A stretch of 64,000 nucleotides of DNA from Longilinea sp964536805 (GTDB lineage: Bacteria; Chloroflexota; Anaerolineae; Anaerolineales; Anaerolineaceae): contig CAZHYQ010000004.1 in assembly GCA_964536805.1 (NCBI GenBank), positions 1 to 64,000 on the forward strand, read 5' to 3'. Position 1 is the first letter of the stretch. Each line of letters begins with the position of its first letter. The translations under genes and the position numbers were made by a program. Below, one piece after another: positions 25,295-34,902 of the stretch. The notes beneath the pieces were generated by a model that saw only the letters and a list, made by a program, of their open reading frames with translations, did no database searches and was not told where the DNA came from.

Positions 25295-26014
25295 CTAGCC
25301 CTCGAACCGATAACCAACACCGCGCACGGTGATAATCCGTACCGGGTTGGATGGATTTTCTTCAATTTTTTCCCGCAGCCAACGAATATGCACATCGACT
25401 GTACGGCTGTCTCCGGTGAAATTCCAGCCCCAGACCTTTTCAAGGATATGGTCACGAGAAAGCACAACGCCGGGGTGTTGGGCCAGGTAGACGAGCAATT
25501 CATATTCCTTTGGTTTGAACGCCAGGGCTTGATCATTGAGGCGAACTTCGTGCTTGGTGAGGTTGATGGCAAGCGGCCCAAATTGCAGCAATGCGGCGGG
25601 GGATGGCAAGTCGGCCGTTTGAGCAGAAGCGGTAAGTTCCTCGCGGATGATGCGCACTCGGCGAAGAAGCGCTTTGACTCTTGCCATGAGTTCACGCATG
25701 CTGAAGGGTTTGGTCAGATAATCATCCGCGCCAACCTCCAGACCTACAACGCGGTCAATTTCATCATCCCGAGCTGTCAGCATCAACACCGGCATGGACA
25801 TTTCTTTGCGAATTTCCCGGCACACTTCGAACCCATCCATGCCCGGCAGCATCAAATCCAAAACAACAAGATCCGGACGGATGCTGTGCGCCAGGGCAAG
25901 TGCGGTCGGGCCATCGCTCGCCGTTTCCACTTCATAACCCTGTTTCTTGAGATTGTATTCCAGGGTTTCCAGCAGAGAAACCTCATCATCAACAACTAGA
26001 ATTTTATCAACCAT
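25295..26014 (-). CDS. phoB: Phosphate-regulon response regulator PhoB
   Basis: 239 residues, OmpR/PhoB family. Receiver: acidic pair DD (9-10), phospho-acceptor Asp53 in VLDLMLPG, Thr in MLTARD, Lys in TKPFS. C-terminal winged helix: FKPKEYELLVYLAQHPGVVLSRDHILEKVWG and RTVDVHIRWLREKIE. The start at 26014 has GGAGG 5 nt upstream and overlaps the end of the glycosyltransferase gene by 8 nt. The expected DNA target is the direct repeat upstream of pstS. Confidence 0.94.
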   Translation of the reverse strand: MVDKILVVDDEVSLLETLEYNLKKQGYEVETASDGPTALALAHSIRPDLVVLDLMLPGMDGFEVCREIRKEMSMPVLMLTARDDEIDRVVGLEVGADDYLTKPFSMRELMARVKALLRRVRIIREELTASAQTADLPSPAALLQFGPLAINLTKHEVRLNDQALAFKPKEYELLVYLAQHPGVVLSRDHILEKVWGWNFTGDSRTVDVHIRWLREKIEENPSNPVRIITVRGVGYRFEG

Positions 26015-27230
26015 GCATCCTCCCCATTTCCTCAAGCAATAAGACCAGTTTTCCGGCCATAACATTGCGATTAAATTTTTCTTCTATACAACGCCGGCCT
26101 GCATTACCGATCTCGCAACTGTGTTCGCGGTTAGCCGCCAGGTCCTGGACTGCCTTCGCCAGGGCATGAGAATCACCCGGCGGAACGGAAATTCCGGCGC
26201 CGGCACCTTCCACAACGGCGCGGATGACGCCATCAATTGCCAGAACCACCGGCCGGCTGGCTGCCATATAATCAAAAACCTTATTGGGATAGGTGGTCTT
26301 ATACAAGTCCAGTGGTTTCAATATTGCGATGCAGGCGTCTGACGCCGCCAGCACTTCCGCCATGCGGCTTTTTGGCACAGGCGGTATAAAAAGGAGATTA
26401 TCCAAATGGCGGGCAGCAGCCTCAGTTTGCAATTGTTTCTTTTCCTTGCCATCGCCAACCAGCACGAATTTGATTTCCTCCTGGTCGATTAATTCCTCGG
26501 CTGCATCCAACACCACACCCAGATCATTGGAAGGACCATGAGCGCCTGCGTACATCGCGACAAAATGATTATTCAAATTGTTCTCATGGCGAAATTGTTC
26601 GCCATGACCCTGCGGATCGAACATTGCCGGATCGGCACCATTGGGGATTAATTCAATCCAGCGTGCGCCGCGCGAGGCGACATGATCAATAAAACCTGGT
26701 GAATTAACGATGACCCGGTCGGCATGGCGGTAAAGAAAACGTTCCAACCCTTCCGATAAATGAATCAGAAATGGGTTTTTCAGCACGCCCATCCCGATTG
26801 CAAAAGCAGGCCAGAGATCGCGAACTTCAAAAAGGAAGGGTTTACGTTTCAGACGAGCCAACATCCAGGCAGTCAACCCTTGAAAAATGGGCGGGGAGGT
26901 GCCCCACACCATGCTCACATTGGCGACGCCCAGGCCAACAAAGAAAGATGAAATCATGAAACTTAGAAAGCTTAATACCCGGTGAATAAAACTGCGGTGC
27001 AGGGCCGGGTAGGTGTATGTCCGTAAAATCGTTATTCCGGGCTCGGGCTTTTCTTGATCCACCCAATGAATGCCGTTCGAACGTGTTTTTCCAGTCAGGT
27101 AGCTAACCGGGCTGGAAATGATGGTCACCTGATGGCCTTTTTGCACCAATATGCGCGCCAGTTCTATATGGCGCGTACCGCCAGCTTCATCCAGCGCAGC
27201 AAAGGCTTGATGGATCAGGAGAATATGCAT
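26007..27230 (-). CDS. GT4-family glycosyltransferase
   Basis: 407 residues, GT-B fold. The N-terminal domain has HQAFAALDEAGGTRHIELARILVQKGHQVTII, typical of WbuB-like enzymes. The C-terminal donor domain has VAMYAGAHGPSNDLGVVLDAA, VLVGDGKEKKQL and PNKVFDYMAASRPVV (nucleotide-sugar EX-type region). It likely acts in exopolysaccharide or surface glycan synthesis. TAAAAT lies exactly 6 nt upstream of the ATG with no ribosome binding site, suggesting leaderless mRNA. Its end overlaps phoB. Confidence 0.88.
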   Translation of the reverse strand: MHILLIHQAFAALDEAGGTRHIELARILVQKGHQVTIISSPVSYLTGKTRSNGIHWVDQEKPEPGITILRTYTYPALHRSFIHRVLSFLSFMISSFFVGLGVANVSMVWGTSPPIFQGLTAWMLARLKRKPFLFEVRDLWPAFAIGMGVLKNPFLIHLSEGLERFLYRHADRVIVNSPGFIDHVASRGARWIELIPNGADPAMFDPQGHGEQFRHENNLNNHFVAMYAGAHGPSNDLGVVLDAAEELIDQEEIKFVLVGDGKEKKQLQTEAAARHLDNLLFIPPVPKSRMAEVLAASDACIAILKPLDLYKTTYPNKVFDYMAASRPVVLAIDGVIRAVVEGAGAGISVPPGDSHALAKAVQDLAANREHSCEIGNAGRRCIEEKFNRNVMAGKLVLLLEEMGRMHG

Positions 27231-27271
27231 GTTAACATTTTATCTTAAAAGATGCGAAAACCCCGGGATGA

Positions 27272-29209
27272 TCAGCCTGGCAATCGCCAGCGGGAGGTGA
27301 TTTCAAGTGGAAGATCGCTCTGCCATGTAATTGATAATGACAGAGCCGGCAGCCGGACGCCGTAAGTGGGTGAAACCCAGCCTGAAATTGCCGCGGCATC
27401 ACCAAGGCCAAACAGCCGTTCGCCGGCGCGATCCAAAGTCAAAATTCCAACGGACAGGCTGTTGATTTCCAGTCGAACCACCCCGGCGGGATGGTGAAGT
27501 TCAAGAGCATTCCCATTCATCGACCAGGGAAAATCGGCGATCAGCCAGTGTAAACGGATGATATGCGGCTTTAATTTTCGGGCGGTGGCAGTCAATCGGT
27601 CCAATATCTGCCATTCATTAGGTGAGGAGCTGCTCAAATGCCGTTCATGTCCAACACCCACACGGCGGTAACCATTTCGCCTGGCAGCGATTTCACCTAC
27701 GCCTATATCCTTGTGCAGCAGTTCAGCCTGATCCCAATCCAACCACAAAAACCGTCCTGCCCGCGCCATCGGTTCAATACCATCCACCTGAATGGTGTTG
27801 TGAACTGCAACGCCTGCCAGGGCATTTTCCCAGGGATCGGGTTCATTGTAGGCGAATGTGCCTGCATCCTGGGCCAGGGCTTTGCCTTGAAACCACAAAT
27901 CAACATGCAACTGGTCGGCATGCGCCGGGCGGGAATGAAAGGAATTGGCGCGTAAAACGGCCCAGGAGTTCGGGTTGCGGAGCTTGAATACGGCAGGCGA
28001 ATCTAGAATCTGAACACTGCCTGATGATCGGGATGGCGGCTGGCAGCCCAACCAAAGGCAGGTTTCATCCCATGGACCGGCAGGAAACGGATCCTTGTCC
28101 AGAAAAATCCGCCCGGCCGCCTGCAGCGTGGGCCGATAATCACTGTATTCTGCCTGAGCCAGAGGAAGAATGTTAGCTCCGTCATTATGCCCGTAATTGG
28201 GTACTTCTCCGGTGATTGAATCGGTTTGAACGAGCAAATACTGTACCGCTGCTTTAAGCCGCACAAGTGCAGGCGCGGTAAAAACCTCGCCTGGTTTTTG
28301 TTTTCCTTCATATAGACCAACAATCCAAAGGACGCTGTGCAGCAGCAAGCGGTGATAATTGTTGGAATACTGAGCATAACTGCCATCCAACGCCACCTGT
28401 TTTAGGATGCCGCGGTTGAAGTTGGCCTGTCCAAGTGCGTTCCAACGCCGAGCGGCAGGATCGCCTCGCAACAGCACGGCTGCCGTCCATAGCCCGGCTG
28501 CTTCGGTGAGTAAATGGTTATTGTTTTGGGCGCGGGAATAATTGAGCGTCACAGGGATATGGTCGGCGTGAGCACGGATGAAACCGCGCATGAGGTCCAT
28601 CCGTTCAGGGGTGGACTGGGGTGATTCTTGTAAAACTCCAGCCGCAAAGGCCACTGCCATCAAACGAATGGCGACTTCCTGGGCGGAAGCCCAGTTGGGT
28701 CCGCCGTTGGCCGGGTTGAATGTTATGAATTCCTCCAGCTTCTGCCAGAAGAATTGTGCATACTTTTCATCGCCAAAACACGCATATGCCCGCGCCAACG
28801 AGAATGCCCAGCCGAAGCGGGCTGGTTCCCAGAACCATTTGATGTCCTGCTCAAGCGATTCGACCGTGGCAACTGTCCAATGCTCCGGCGGCGTGGCCAC
28901 AGGCCGCAGCAGGATGGGTTTTAACGGCCCGCCAAAACAGCGAAATTGACCGCGCAGTATTTCCTCTGCTTCACTCCGCAAGTCCTTGTCATTCTCACCG
29001 ATGGTTGCTAATAACCTTTTTTGTTCGGGAATTCGCCAGGGAAAATTAATTGAAATTCCCTTTTCCGGTTGGATGGCATGAATCGGAGTCTGGCGGGCGA
29101 TTTGTCCGGATTTCAAGCCGAATTGATACAAACCATACAGGCTGGATTGTTCCAAACCAAGTTGAAGGAATGACTTAACCTTTACCTGCCAGCCAGTATT
29201 GTTCCTCAT
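27272..29209 (-). CDS. Heparinase II/III-family protein
   Basis: 645 residues. The N-terminal half is an alpha/alpha toroid (IKWFWEPARFGWAFSLARAY, NNHLLTEAAGLWTAAVLL), and the C-terminal half is a beta-sandwich with HADQLHVDLWFQGKALAQDAGTFAYN and AVHNTIQVDGIEP, the conserved region of heparinase II/III-like polysaccharide lyases. No signal peptide is visible, as is common for such proteins in exopolysaccharide clusters. It likely cleaves or edits a uronate-containing polymer. It starts 5 nt after the stop of the hydrolase gene. Confidence 0.87.
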   Translation of the reverse strand: MRNNTGWQVKVKSFLQLGLEQSSLYGLYQFGLKSGQIARQTPIHAIQPEKGISINFPWRIPEQKRLLATIGENDKDLRSEAEEILRGQFRCFGGPLKPILLRPVATPPEHWTVATVESLEQDIKWFWEPARFGWAFSLARAYACFGDEKYAQFFWQKLEEFITFNPANGGPNWASAQEVAIRLMAVAFAAGVLQESPQSTPERMDLMRGFIRAHADHIPVTLNYSRAQNNNHLLTEAAGLWTAAVLLRGDPAARRWNALGQANFNRGILKQVALDGSYAQYSNNYHRLLLHSVLWIVGLYEGKQKPGEVFTAPALVRLKAAVQYLLVQTDSITGEVPNYGHNDGANILPLAQAEYSDYRPTLQAAGRIFLDKDPFPAGPWDETCLWLGCQPPSRSSGSVQILDSPAVFKLRNPNSWAVLRANSFHSRPAHADQLHVDLWFQGKALAQDAGTFAYNEPDPWENALAGVAVHNTIQVDGIEPMARAGRFLWLDWDQAELLHKDIGVGEIAARRNGYRRVGVGHERHLSSSSPNEWQILDRLTATARKLKPHIIRLHWLIADFPWSMNGNALELHHPAGVVRLEINSLSVGILTLDRAGERLFGLGDAAAISGWVSPTYGVRLPALSLSITWQSDLPLEITSRWRLPG

Positions 29210-29214
29210 CAGGT

Positions 29215-29883
29215 TTAGGGTAACGCACTGTCCAGGAAGCTGGCTAAAGCCTGCATTCCTTCCTGTAATGCCTGGAGGGTTTTTTCTTCTTCCCCCTCAA
29301 TTTCCAGACTGTGATCGGCGCCATTGATGACCAGGGCTTGCGCCCCTCGAATGGATTTCAGGATCAATTCAAGTTTATCCGCTTGAAAGGTACTGTCGGC
29401 GCCGCCGCACAGGAAGAAAGACGGCCTGGTGCAGGAAAGAGCAGCATCCATCACAATTTCTTCGCGGAATATTGGCGTAAGCCAGGCTACACAGGTCGGC
29501 AGGCGGGACTGTGCCGTTTGAAGCCCCAGGGCAATCCCGATGGTACCGATCGATTTGCCCACCAGCATGATCCCGGCATAATTGTGTTGTGCCAATCCCG
29601 CATCCAAACCTGCCAGCATATCACTTCGCAGCCAATTCCTGCGGCCTTCCCAATCCAGTGCTTGAAACTCTTCAGACCGGGTTGCCGGCATAAGTTGCAG
29701 CACATCCACGCCGCGGTTTAAGAGCAGCATTTTGCTGTAGTAAAGCAGCGGCATATCGGCAGTGTAACCAAGGCCGGGAAGCATGAATGCCAGCCAATTT
29801 CTCGAATGGTCCGCTCGAAAGAATAAATTGGAAAGCGCCTGGCCATGTGGGTCCGAAATGGTTAGTTGCGAGGGCTGGTTCAT
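29215..29883 (-). CDS. Alpha/beta hydrolase-fold protein
   Basis: 222 residues. The nucleophile elbow is GKSIGT (Ser in G-K-S-I-G), and the catalytic His is in NGADHSLE near the C-terminus; FFLCGGADSTFQADKLE likely supplies the Asp. The fold is a small dienelactone hydrolase/YqiA-like esterase. It lies between the heparinase-like and the bi-domain oxidoreductase genes in one operon, so deacylation of a glycan or a lipid-linked intermediate is a reasonable guess, not shown. Confidence 0.78.
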   Translation of the reverse strand: MNQPSQLTISDPHGQALSNLFFRADHSRNWLAFMLPGLGYTADMPLLYYSKMLLLNRGVDVLQLMPATRSEEFQALDWEGRRNWLRSDMLAGLDAGLAQHNYAGIMLVGKSIGTIGIALGLQTAQSRLPTCVAWLTPIFREEIVMDAALSCTRPSFFLCGGADSTFQADKLELILKSIRGAQALVINGADHSLEIEGEEEKTLQALQEGMQALASFLDSALP

Positions 29884-29886
29884 GGA

Positions 29887-32073
29887 TTACTCCATATGGT
29901 TGGAATCTGATATGGCTTGTACGGTTCCGGTGCGGATTGCCTCGACAGCGGCAAAGGAAGCACGTGTCACGGCAATAAGGTCGTTGTAGGGTATGGGCGG
30001 CGCTTTCATGCCGCGTACGGCAGCGAGAAAGCTCTCCCAACAGGCCCGGTGGCCTTTATCCTGACTGAGACGCGATTGCATCAGCGTGCGGCGTCCATCA
30101 CGAACCAGCGTCAGGGTGCGAAAATCATCCAAAACAGCCACGCGGCCGCCGCTGAATACTTCAATGCGCTCTTTGGCGAAGGCTTTATCGCCATTGGCTA
30201 AATATGCCAACGTCCCAAGCGAGCCATCTGGAAAGCTGAAAGTCAACTGGACGTTATCTTCATGGTACCGGCCGCCATCCGGAAGAGATGCAGCCTGTAC
30301 GCTAACTGGGGGTTGCCCGACCAGCCAGGTGAGGTAATCGATGAAGTGGCAGCCCTCGCCGATGATGCGCCCTCCGCCTTGCTGCGGGTCGTGCAACCAG
30401 TGGGTAGGTGGTAAAAACCCAGCATTTACACGGTAATAAATCGACATGGGTTCGCTGCGGTTTTGCAGGAAATGCTGCAACTCATGGCTGAAAGGCGCAA
30501 AACGGCGGTTGAATCCAACAGTCATTCGGGGAGATTGATCGTTCAAGCCAGCCAGCACGCCTTCGATCTCATCCAGTTCGGCAGGCGTGATGGCAAGCGG
30601 TTTTTCACAAAACACATGTTTGCCTTTATCCAAACCGGCCAGCACCTGGCGGGCGTGGTGCTGGTGGCGCGTAAGGATGGCAATTATCTGAATATTCGGG
30701 TCATTCAATAATTCCTCCTCAGAACTGGAGGCGAATTGAAAACCATAGCGTTGGGCCGCATGCCTGGCGCTGACCCCGGAAGCCGTGGCCACACTGACCT
30801 TTTGTACGCCGCCCACTTTTTGAACATTTGGCAGAAAAACTGCTGTGGCGTAGTTCCCGGCGCCCAGAATGCCCAAACCAGGGTCGCCTTTCAATGGCTG
30901 CGCAGGTGAATTGGTGCGAGGCAATTCAACTTTCTTGACGGGCGCAGGCGGTGTCTGAGGGTAGGTCAACAGAACACCAAGGAATGACTCAGTTGGTTTT
31001 CCGGTGATTAATTCATAGGCTTTGGCGGCTTGATCAATTTCAAAGCGGTGCGTAATGAGCGGATGTACATCCAATTGGCCGGACGCCAATAATTCCACGA
31101 AAGCAGCCAGGTTGCGGCCTTCGGTCCAGCGCACATACCCAAACGGATAATCGAGCCCCTGTTCTTCGTAGGTTGAATCATAACGTCCCGGACCGTAAGA
31201 ACGCGATATTTGCAGGTGCAATTCTTTTTCATAATAAATTTTGCGCGGAATATCCAATCCGACCGCGCCGACGGCAACCACCTGCCCGCGGTCGCGCGCC
31301 AGATTGCCGGCCAACTCGATGGGGTCGTTGGATTTTGTGTCCGCACAGATCAACACCGCATCAAAACCATGTCCGTCTGTAAAAGCTCGGCCGCTTTCTT
31401 CAGCATCCGAGCGGGGTACAGCTGCATCAGCGCCCATCTGGCTGGCCAGCGCCACGCGCGCCGCATCAAGATCAACGCCAAAGACCCGGCAGCCGGCTGC
31501 TTTGGCAATACCAATCGTTAATAAGCCCAGCAATCCCAAACCAATCACAGCCACCCGGTCGCCCAGTTGGGGTTGTGCCAGGCGAAACCCTTGCAAGGCA
31601 ATGGCACCCAGGGTCGTGAACGCTGCCGAGTCGAAGTCGACATTTTCAGGAATCGGGGTGAAAAGGTTTTTGGGAATGATGTTGTATTCAGCATGCACTG
31701 CATACCCGCCGCCGGCACAGGCGACTCGGTCGTTTACGTGAATGTCGGAGATGCCTTCGCCCACAGCGATGACCGTTCCAGCCGTTGAATAGCCCAATAC
31801 CATTGGCTGATCCAGCCGGTTCAAAGCGGATTCGAGCGTGGTGACAACACCCTCGCGACGGGCTTTGTCCACCACCTGGCGGACAAGGTCGGGCCGGCTC
31901 TGTGCTTTACCGATCAGACTCTTACCGGCAAATTCAACCACCATCCGTTCCGTGCCAGCCGAGACCAGCGAGGCTGCCACCTGAACAAGTATCGTGCCAC
32001 GCCTGGCCAGAGGCGCTGGGACTTCGACAACTTGTGTTTTACCGTCGCGCATATTTTGAAGCAATTGTTTCAT
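29887..32073 (-). CDS. Bi-domain oxidoreductase (zinc-type alcohol dehydrogenase fused to Gfo/Idh/MocA)
   Basis: 728 residues. The first half is an MDR/ADH-like dehydrogenase (SAGTERMVVEFAGKSLIGKAQ, VLGYSTAGTVIAVGEG, cofactor site VAVIGLGLLGLLTIGIAKAAG). The second half is a Gfo/Idh/MocA oxidoreductase (GILGAGNYATAVFLPNV, HVFCEKPLAIT, GEGCHFIDYLTWLVGQPP). Such fusions are found in surface polysaccharide clusters next to heparinase-like proteins. Both domains probably bind NAD(P). Met at 32073 is chosen because upstream residues do not belong to the fold. It is first in the operon with the hydrolase and heparinase-like genes. Confidence 0.88.
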   Translation of the reverse strand: MKQLLQNMRDGKTQVVEVPAPLARRGTILVQVAASLVSAGTERMVVEFAGKSLIGKAQSRPDLVRQVVDKARREGVVTTLESALNRLDQPMVLGYSTAGTVIAVGEGISDIHVNDRVACAGGGYAVHAEYNIIPKNLFTPIPENVDFDSAAFTTLGAIALQGFRLAQPQLGDRVAVIGLGLLGLLTIGIAKAAGCRVFGVDLDAARVALASQMGADAAVPRSDAEESGRAFTDGHGFDAVLICADTKSNDPIELAGNLARDRGQVVAVGAVGLDIPRKIYYEKELHLQISRSYGPGRYDSTYEEQGLDYPFGYVRWTEGRNLAAFVELLASGQLDVHPLITHRFEIDQAAKAYELITGKPTESFLGVLLTYPQTPPAPVKKVELPRTNSPAQPLKGDPGLGILGAGNYATAVFLPNVQKVGGVQKVSVATASGVSARHAAQRYGFQFASSSEEELLNDPNIQIIAILTRHQHHARQVLAGLDKGKHVFCEKPLAITPAELDEIEGVLAGLNDQSPRMTVGFNRRFAPFSHELQHFLQNRSEPMSIYYRVNAGFLPPTHWLHDPQQGGGRIIGEGCHFIDYLTWLVGQPPVSVQAASLPDGGRYHEDNVQLTFSFPDGSLGTLAYLANGDKAFAKERIEVFSGGRVAVLDDFRTLTLVRDGRRTLMQSRLSQDKGHRACWESFLAAVRGMKAPPIPYNDLIAVTRASFAAVEAIRTGTVQAISDSNHME

Positions 32074-32131
32074 GCTTTGATTTTTCCTGATCGGAGTTTT
32101 GAAAGCTGGATGCGTTGCCGCGTCTGAGTAA

Positions 32132-32166
32132 ATTATAAGCCAGGTCTGGCTCAAGAGGACTATAAT
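32132..32166 (+). promoter_or_regulatory. Divergent -10 boxes between the oxidoreductase operon and the M29 peptidase
   Basis: TATAAT on the plus strand (32161-32166) precedes the peptidase start at 32195. TATAAT on the minus strand (plus 32132-32137) precedes the oxidoreductase. Neither has a clear TTGACA. The two boxes are only about 24 bp apart. Confidence 0.5.
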
Positions 32167-32194
32167 AGGCCACATCCATACCCTGAGGGACATT

Positions 32195-33304
32195 ATGAGC
32201 GATCTTCGCGTTGAAAAGATGGCACGCATTTTAGTCGATTATTCCACCGCCGTAAAACCAGGCGACCGGGTAATGATCGAAGCCACCACGGCTGCCGAGC
32301 CGCTGGTACGAGCGGTCTATCGGCGTGTGTTGGAACGGGGTGGAAATCCTCACATCCTGATGAGCCTTCCCGACCAGGAGGAGATCTTCTTTCAGGCGGC
32401 TGGAAATGATCAGTTGGATTTCGTCCCGGTGTTTCACAAACTGGCTGTAGATACTTTCGATGTCCGCATCCGCATCTACTCCGAGACCAATACGCGTTTA
32501 TTATCGCACGTGGATCCTGTCCGCCAGCAGCGGCGGCAAAAGGCTGTGGCGCAGATTCAGGCGGCTGTTTTTCAACGCGCCGCCCAGGGTAAACTGCGCT
32601 GGATCAGCACGCAATTCCCGACTCAAGCCTATGCCATGGAAGCGGACATGGGCTGGCATGAATATCAGGATTTTGTCTATCGAGCCTGCCATGCCGACGA
32701 GGATACGCCGGATCCGGTCGCACACTGGCAGGGCATTGAGCGCGAACAAGCTGCCGTCATCGCCCGCATTGAAGGGCATGACCAGGTAACGGTCAAAGGT
32801 CCAAACGCTGATCTGAATCTTTCCATCAAAGGGCGGCGTTTTTTGAATTCCTGCGGTATTCACAATTTACCGGATGGCGAAATTTATACCGGCCCGGTGG
32901 AGGATTCGGTCAACGGCTGGGTGCGCTTCACCTACCCGGCCATTTATGGCGGCCGGTCTGTCGAAGGCGTTGAGCTTATCTTTGACCAAGGCAAGGTTGT
33001 TAAAGCCAGCGCCGCCAAAAACCAGGAATTCCTGGAGCAAATGATGAATAGCGATGCCGGTTCGCGCTACCTGGGCGAATTTGCCATTGGCACCAATTTT
33101 CAAATCGACCGGTTCACCCGTAATATCCTGTATGATGAGAAGATAGGCGGCACGTTTCATATGGCATTGGGCGCCAGCTATCCTGAAACGGGCGGATTAA
33201 ATCACAGCACCATTCATTGGGATATGATCTGCGACCTGCGCCAGCAGTCTGAAATTTGCGTGGACGGCGAACTCTTCTACCAAAACGGCCAGTTTGTCAG
33301 CTAA
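32195..33304 (+). CDS. M29-family aminopeptidase
   Basis: 369 residues, the usual size of the AmpS/aminopeptidase T family. Typical stretches are VKPGDRVMIEATTAAEPLVRAVYRRVLERGGNPHI near the start, FLNSCGIHNLPDGEIYTGPVEDSVNGW (metal-ligand Glu), LGEFAIGTN and LGASYPETGGLNHSTIHWDMICDLR (His and Asp ligands). A cocatalytic-metal exopeptidase for general peptide turnover. GAGGG precedes the ATG, and a strong terminator follows. Confidence 0.93.
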   Translation: MSDLRVEKMARILVDYSTAVKPGDRVMIEATTAAEPLVRAVYRRVLERGGNPHILMSLPDQEEIFFQAAGNDQLDFVPVFHKLAVDTFDVRIRIYSETNTRLLSHVDPVRQQRRQKAVAQIQAAVFQRAAQGKLRWISTQFPTQAYAMEADMGWHEYQDFVYRACHADEDTPDPVAHWQGIEREQAAVIARIEGHDQVTVKGPNADLNLSIKGRRFLNSCGIHNLPDGEIYTGPVEDSVNGWVRFTYPAIYGGRSVEGVELIFDQGKVVKASAAKNQEFLEQMMNSDAGSRYLGEFAIGTNFQIDRFTRNILYDEKIGGTFHMALGASYPETGGLNHSTIHWDMICDLRQQSEICVDGELFYQNGQFVS

Positions 33305-33320
33305 AATCCTGACAGGATAA

Positions 33321-33357
33321 AAAAAATCGCGGAAAGAAGATTCTTTCCGCGATTTTT
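33321..33357. terminator. Bidirectional terminator between the M29 peptidase and rny
   Basis: A long stem, AAAAATCGCGGAAAG paired with CTTTCCGCGATTTTT, is flanked by A and T tracts, so it can end transcription from both sides. It lies 16 nt from the peptidase stop and 15 nt from the rny stop. Confidence 0.93.
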
Positions 33358-33372
33358 CATTAACTTGGGTTA

Positions 33373-34902
33373 TTACCGGGCGAATTCGACCGCACGAGTC
33401 TCGCGAATGACAGTGACTTTAATCTGTCCGGGATATTGCATGGTTTCTTCAATCTTTTTGGCAACATCTCTCGCCAGGCGGGTGGAGGACAGATCGTCGA
33501 TATCCTCCGGGCGGACGATAATGCGCACTTCGCGTCCAGCTTGAATCGCGTAGGATTGTTGTACGCCCTTGAAGGAATTGGCAATTTCTTCAAGACTGCG
33601 CAGACGCTTGATGTACTGTTCCAAATCTTCACGGCGTGCGCCGGGGCGGGCGCCAGAAATGGCATCTGCTGCTTCGGCGATGATGGCTTCAACCGTTTCC
33701 TGTTCCACTTCGTGGTGGTGGGCTGCAATGGCATTGACCACTTTTGGATGGACGCCGTACCGCTTGGCAAATTCGGCGCCAATCATGGCATGCGTACCTT
33801 CGGTGTTGTGATCCATCGCCTTCCCCAGGTCGTGGAGCAACCCAGCGGCTTTGGATAATTCCACGTTGGCGCCCAGTTCGGCGGCGATGACTGCCGAAAG
33901 TTTGGCTACTTCGACGGCATGCGCCAATTGATTTTGCCCGTATGAGGTGCGGTAGCGCAAACGGCCGAGCATTTTCATCACTTCGGGATGAAGGCCAGCC
34001 ACGCCGGCATCGAAAGCTGCTTGTTCGCCAGCTTCAACTACCGAGCGGTCGACTTCCTTTTGTTCTTCATTCAGGATTTTTTCGATATGGGCCGGATGAA
34101 TGCGGCCGTCCTGGATCAAGCGGTCCAGCGAACGACGGGCTACCTCGCGGCGGATTGGATCGAAACAGGAAATGGTGACTGCTTCCGGCGTGTCATCGAC
34201 AATCACGTCCACGCCAGCTGCCTGTTCAAATGCCCGGATGTTGCGGCCGTTTCGGCCAACAATGCGGCCTTTCATTTCCTCATTCGGCAGGATAACAACC
34301 GAAGTTGTTACACTGGAAACGTGGTCGGAGGCGACCCGTTGAATGGCTTCGGCAATGAGTTCTCGGGCCCGTTTGTCGCCTTCGGCGCGGGCTTCAGCCT
34401 CGATCTGCCGAATGATGCGGGCCATATCTGACCGTGCTTCCTTTTCGGCACCTGCCAACAATTCGGCTCTGGCTTCATCGGTGGTCATTTGGGCAATGCG
34501 TTGAAGTTCCTGAGTCTGCTCGCCAGCCATTTTTTCAACGTCATTTGCCCGTTTGTCCAGAGCACTCTGGCGTTTATTCAGCGTTTGTTCCTTCAGTTCA
34601 ACCCGGTCTGACCGGGCATCCATTTCAGCGCGTCTTTTCTGCAGCCGCTCTTCTTCGTGTGAAAGTTCAGTACGACGGCGAACCGTCTCAGATTCTGCAT
34701 CCTGCAGTATCTTGAGAGCTTTATCCTTGGCTTCGATCTCAATCATGCGAGCTTTTTCGTTCGCCAGGTTGAGCGAATTATCGGCGCGTGCCTGTAATTC
34801 GCGGCGGAACCGGTCATTCAGTGCGCGGGTGGCAAAATAAATGACCACTGCCAGCACCAGAATGTCGGCTAAGATAATTATGATCCACAGCCACCTATCC
34901 AT
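33373..34902 (-). CDS. rny: Ribonuclease Y
   Basis: 509 residues from the chosen start. One N-terminal membrane helix (WLWIIIILADILVLAVVIYF), a long charged coiled coil to about 170, a KH domain (MKGRIVGRNGRNIRAFEQAAGVDVIVDDTPEAV), and an HD domain with LLHDLGKAMDHNTEG and AIAAHHHEVE. RNase Y is the membrane-bound endonuclease that starts mRNA decay in bacteria lacking RNase E-based degradosomes. The start at 34902 is preferred over 34923; AGGA lies about 11 nt upstream. It overlaps recX by 8 nt. Confidence 0.96.
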   Translation of the reverse strand: MDRWLWIIIILADILVLAVVIYFATRALNDRFRRELQARADNSLNLANEKARMIEIEAKDKALKILQDAESETVRRRTELSHEEERLQKRRAEMDARSDRVELKEQTLNKRQSALDKRANDVEKMAGEQTQELQRIAQMTTDEARAELLAGAEKEARSDMARIIRQIEAEARAEGDKRARELIAEAIQRVASDHVSSVTTSVVILPNEEMKGRIVGRNGRNIRAFEQAAGVDVIVDDTPEAVTISCFDPIRREVARRSLDRLIQDGRIHPAHIEKILNEEQKEVDRSVVEAGEQAAFDAGVAGLHPEVMKMLGRLRYRTSYGQNQLAHAVEVAKLSAVIAAELGANVELSKAAGLLHDLGKAMDHNTEGTHAMIGAEFAKRYGVHPKVVNAIAAHHHEVEQETVEAIIAEAADAISGARPGARREDLEQYIKRLRSLEEIANSFKGVQQSYAIQAGREVRIIVRPEDIDDLSSTRLARDVAKKIEETMQYPGQIKVTVIRETRAVEFAR

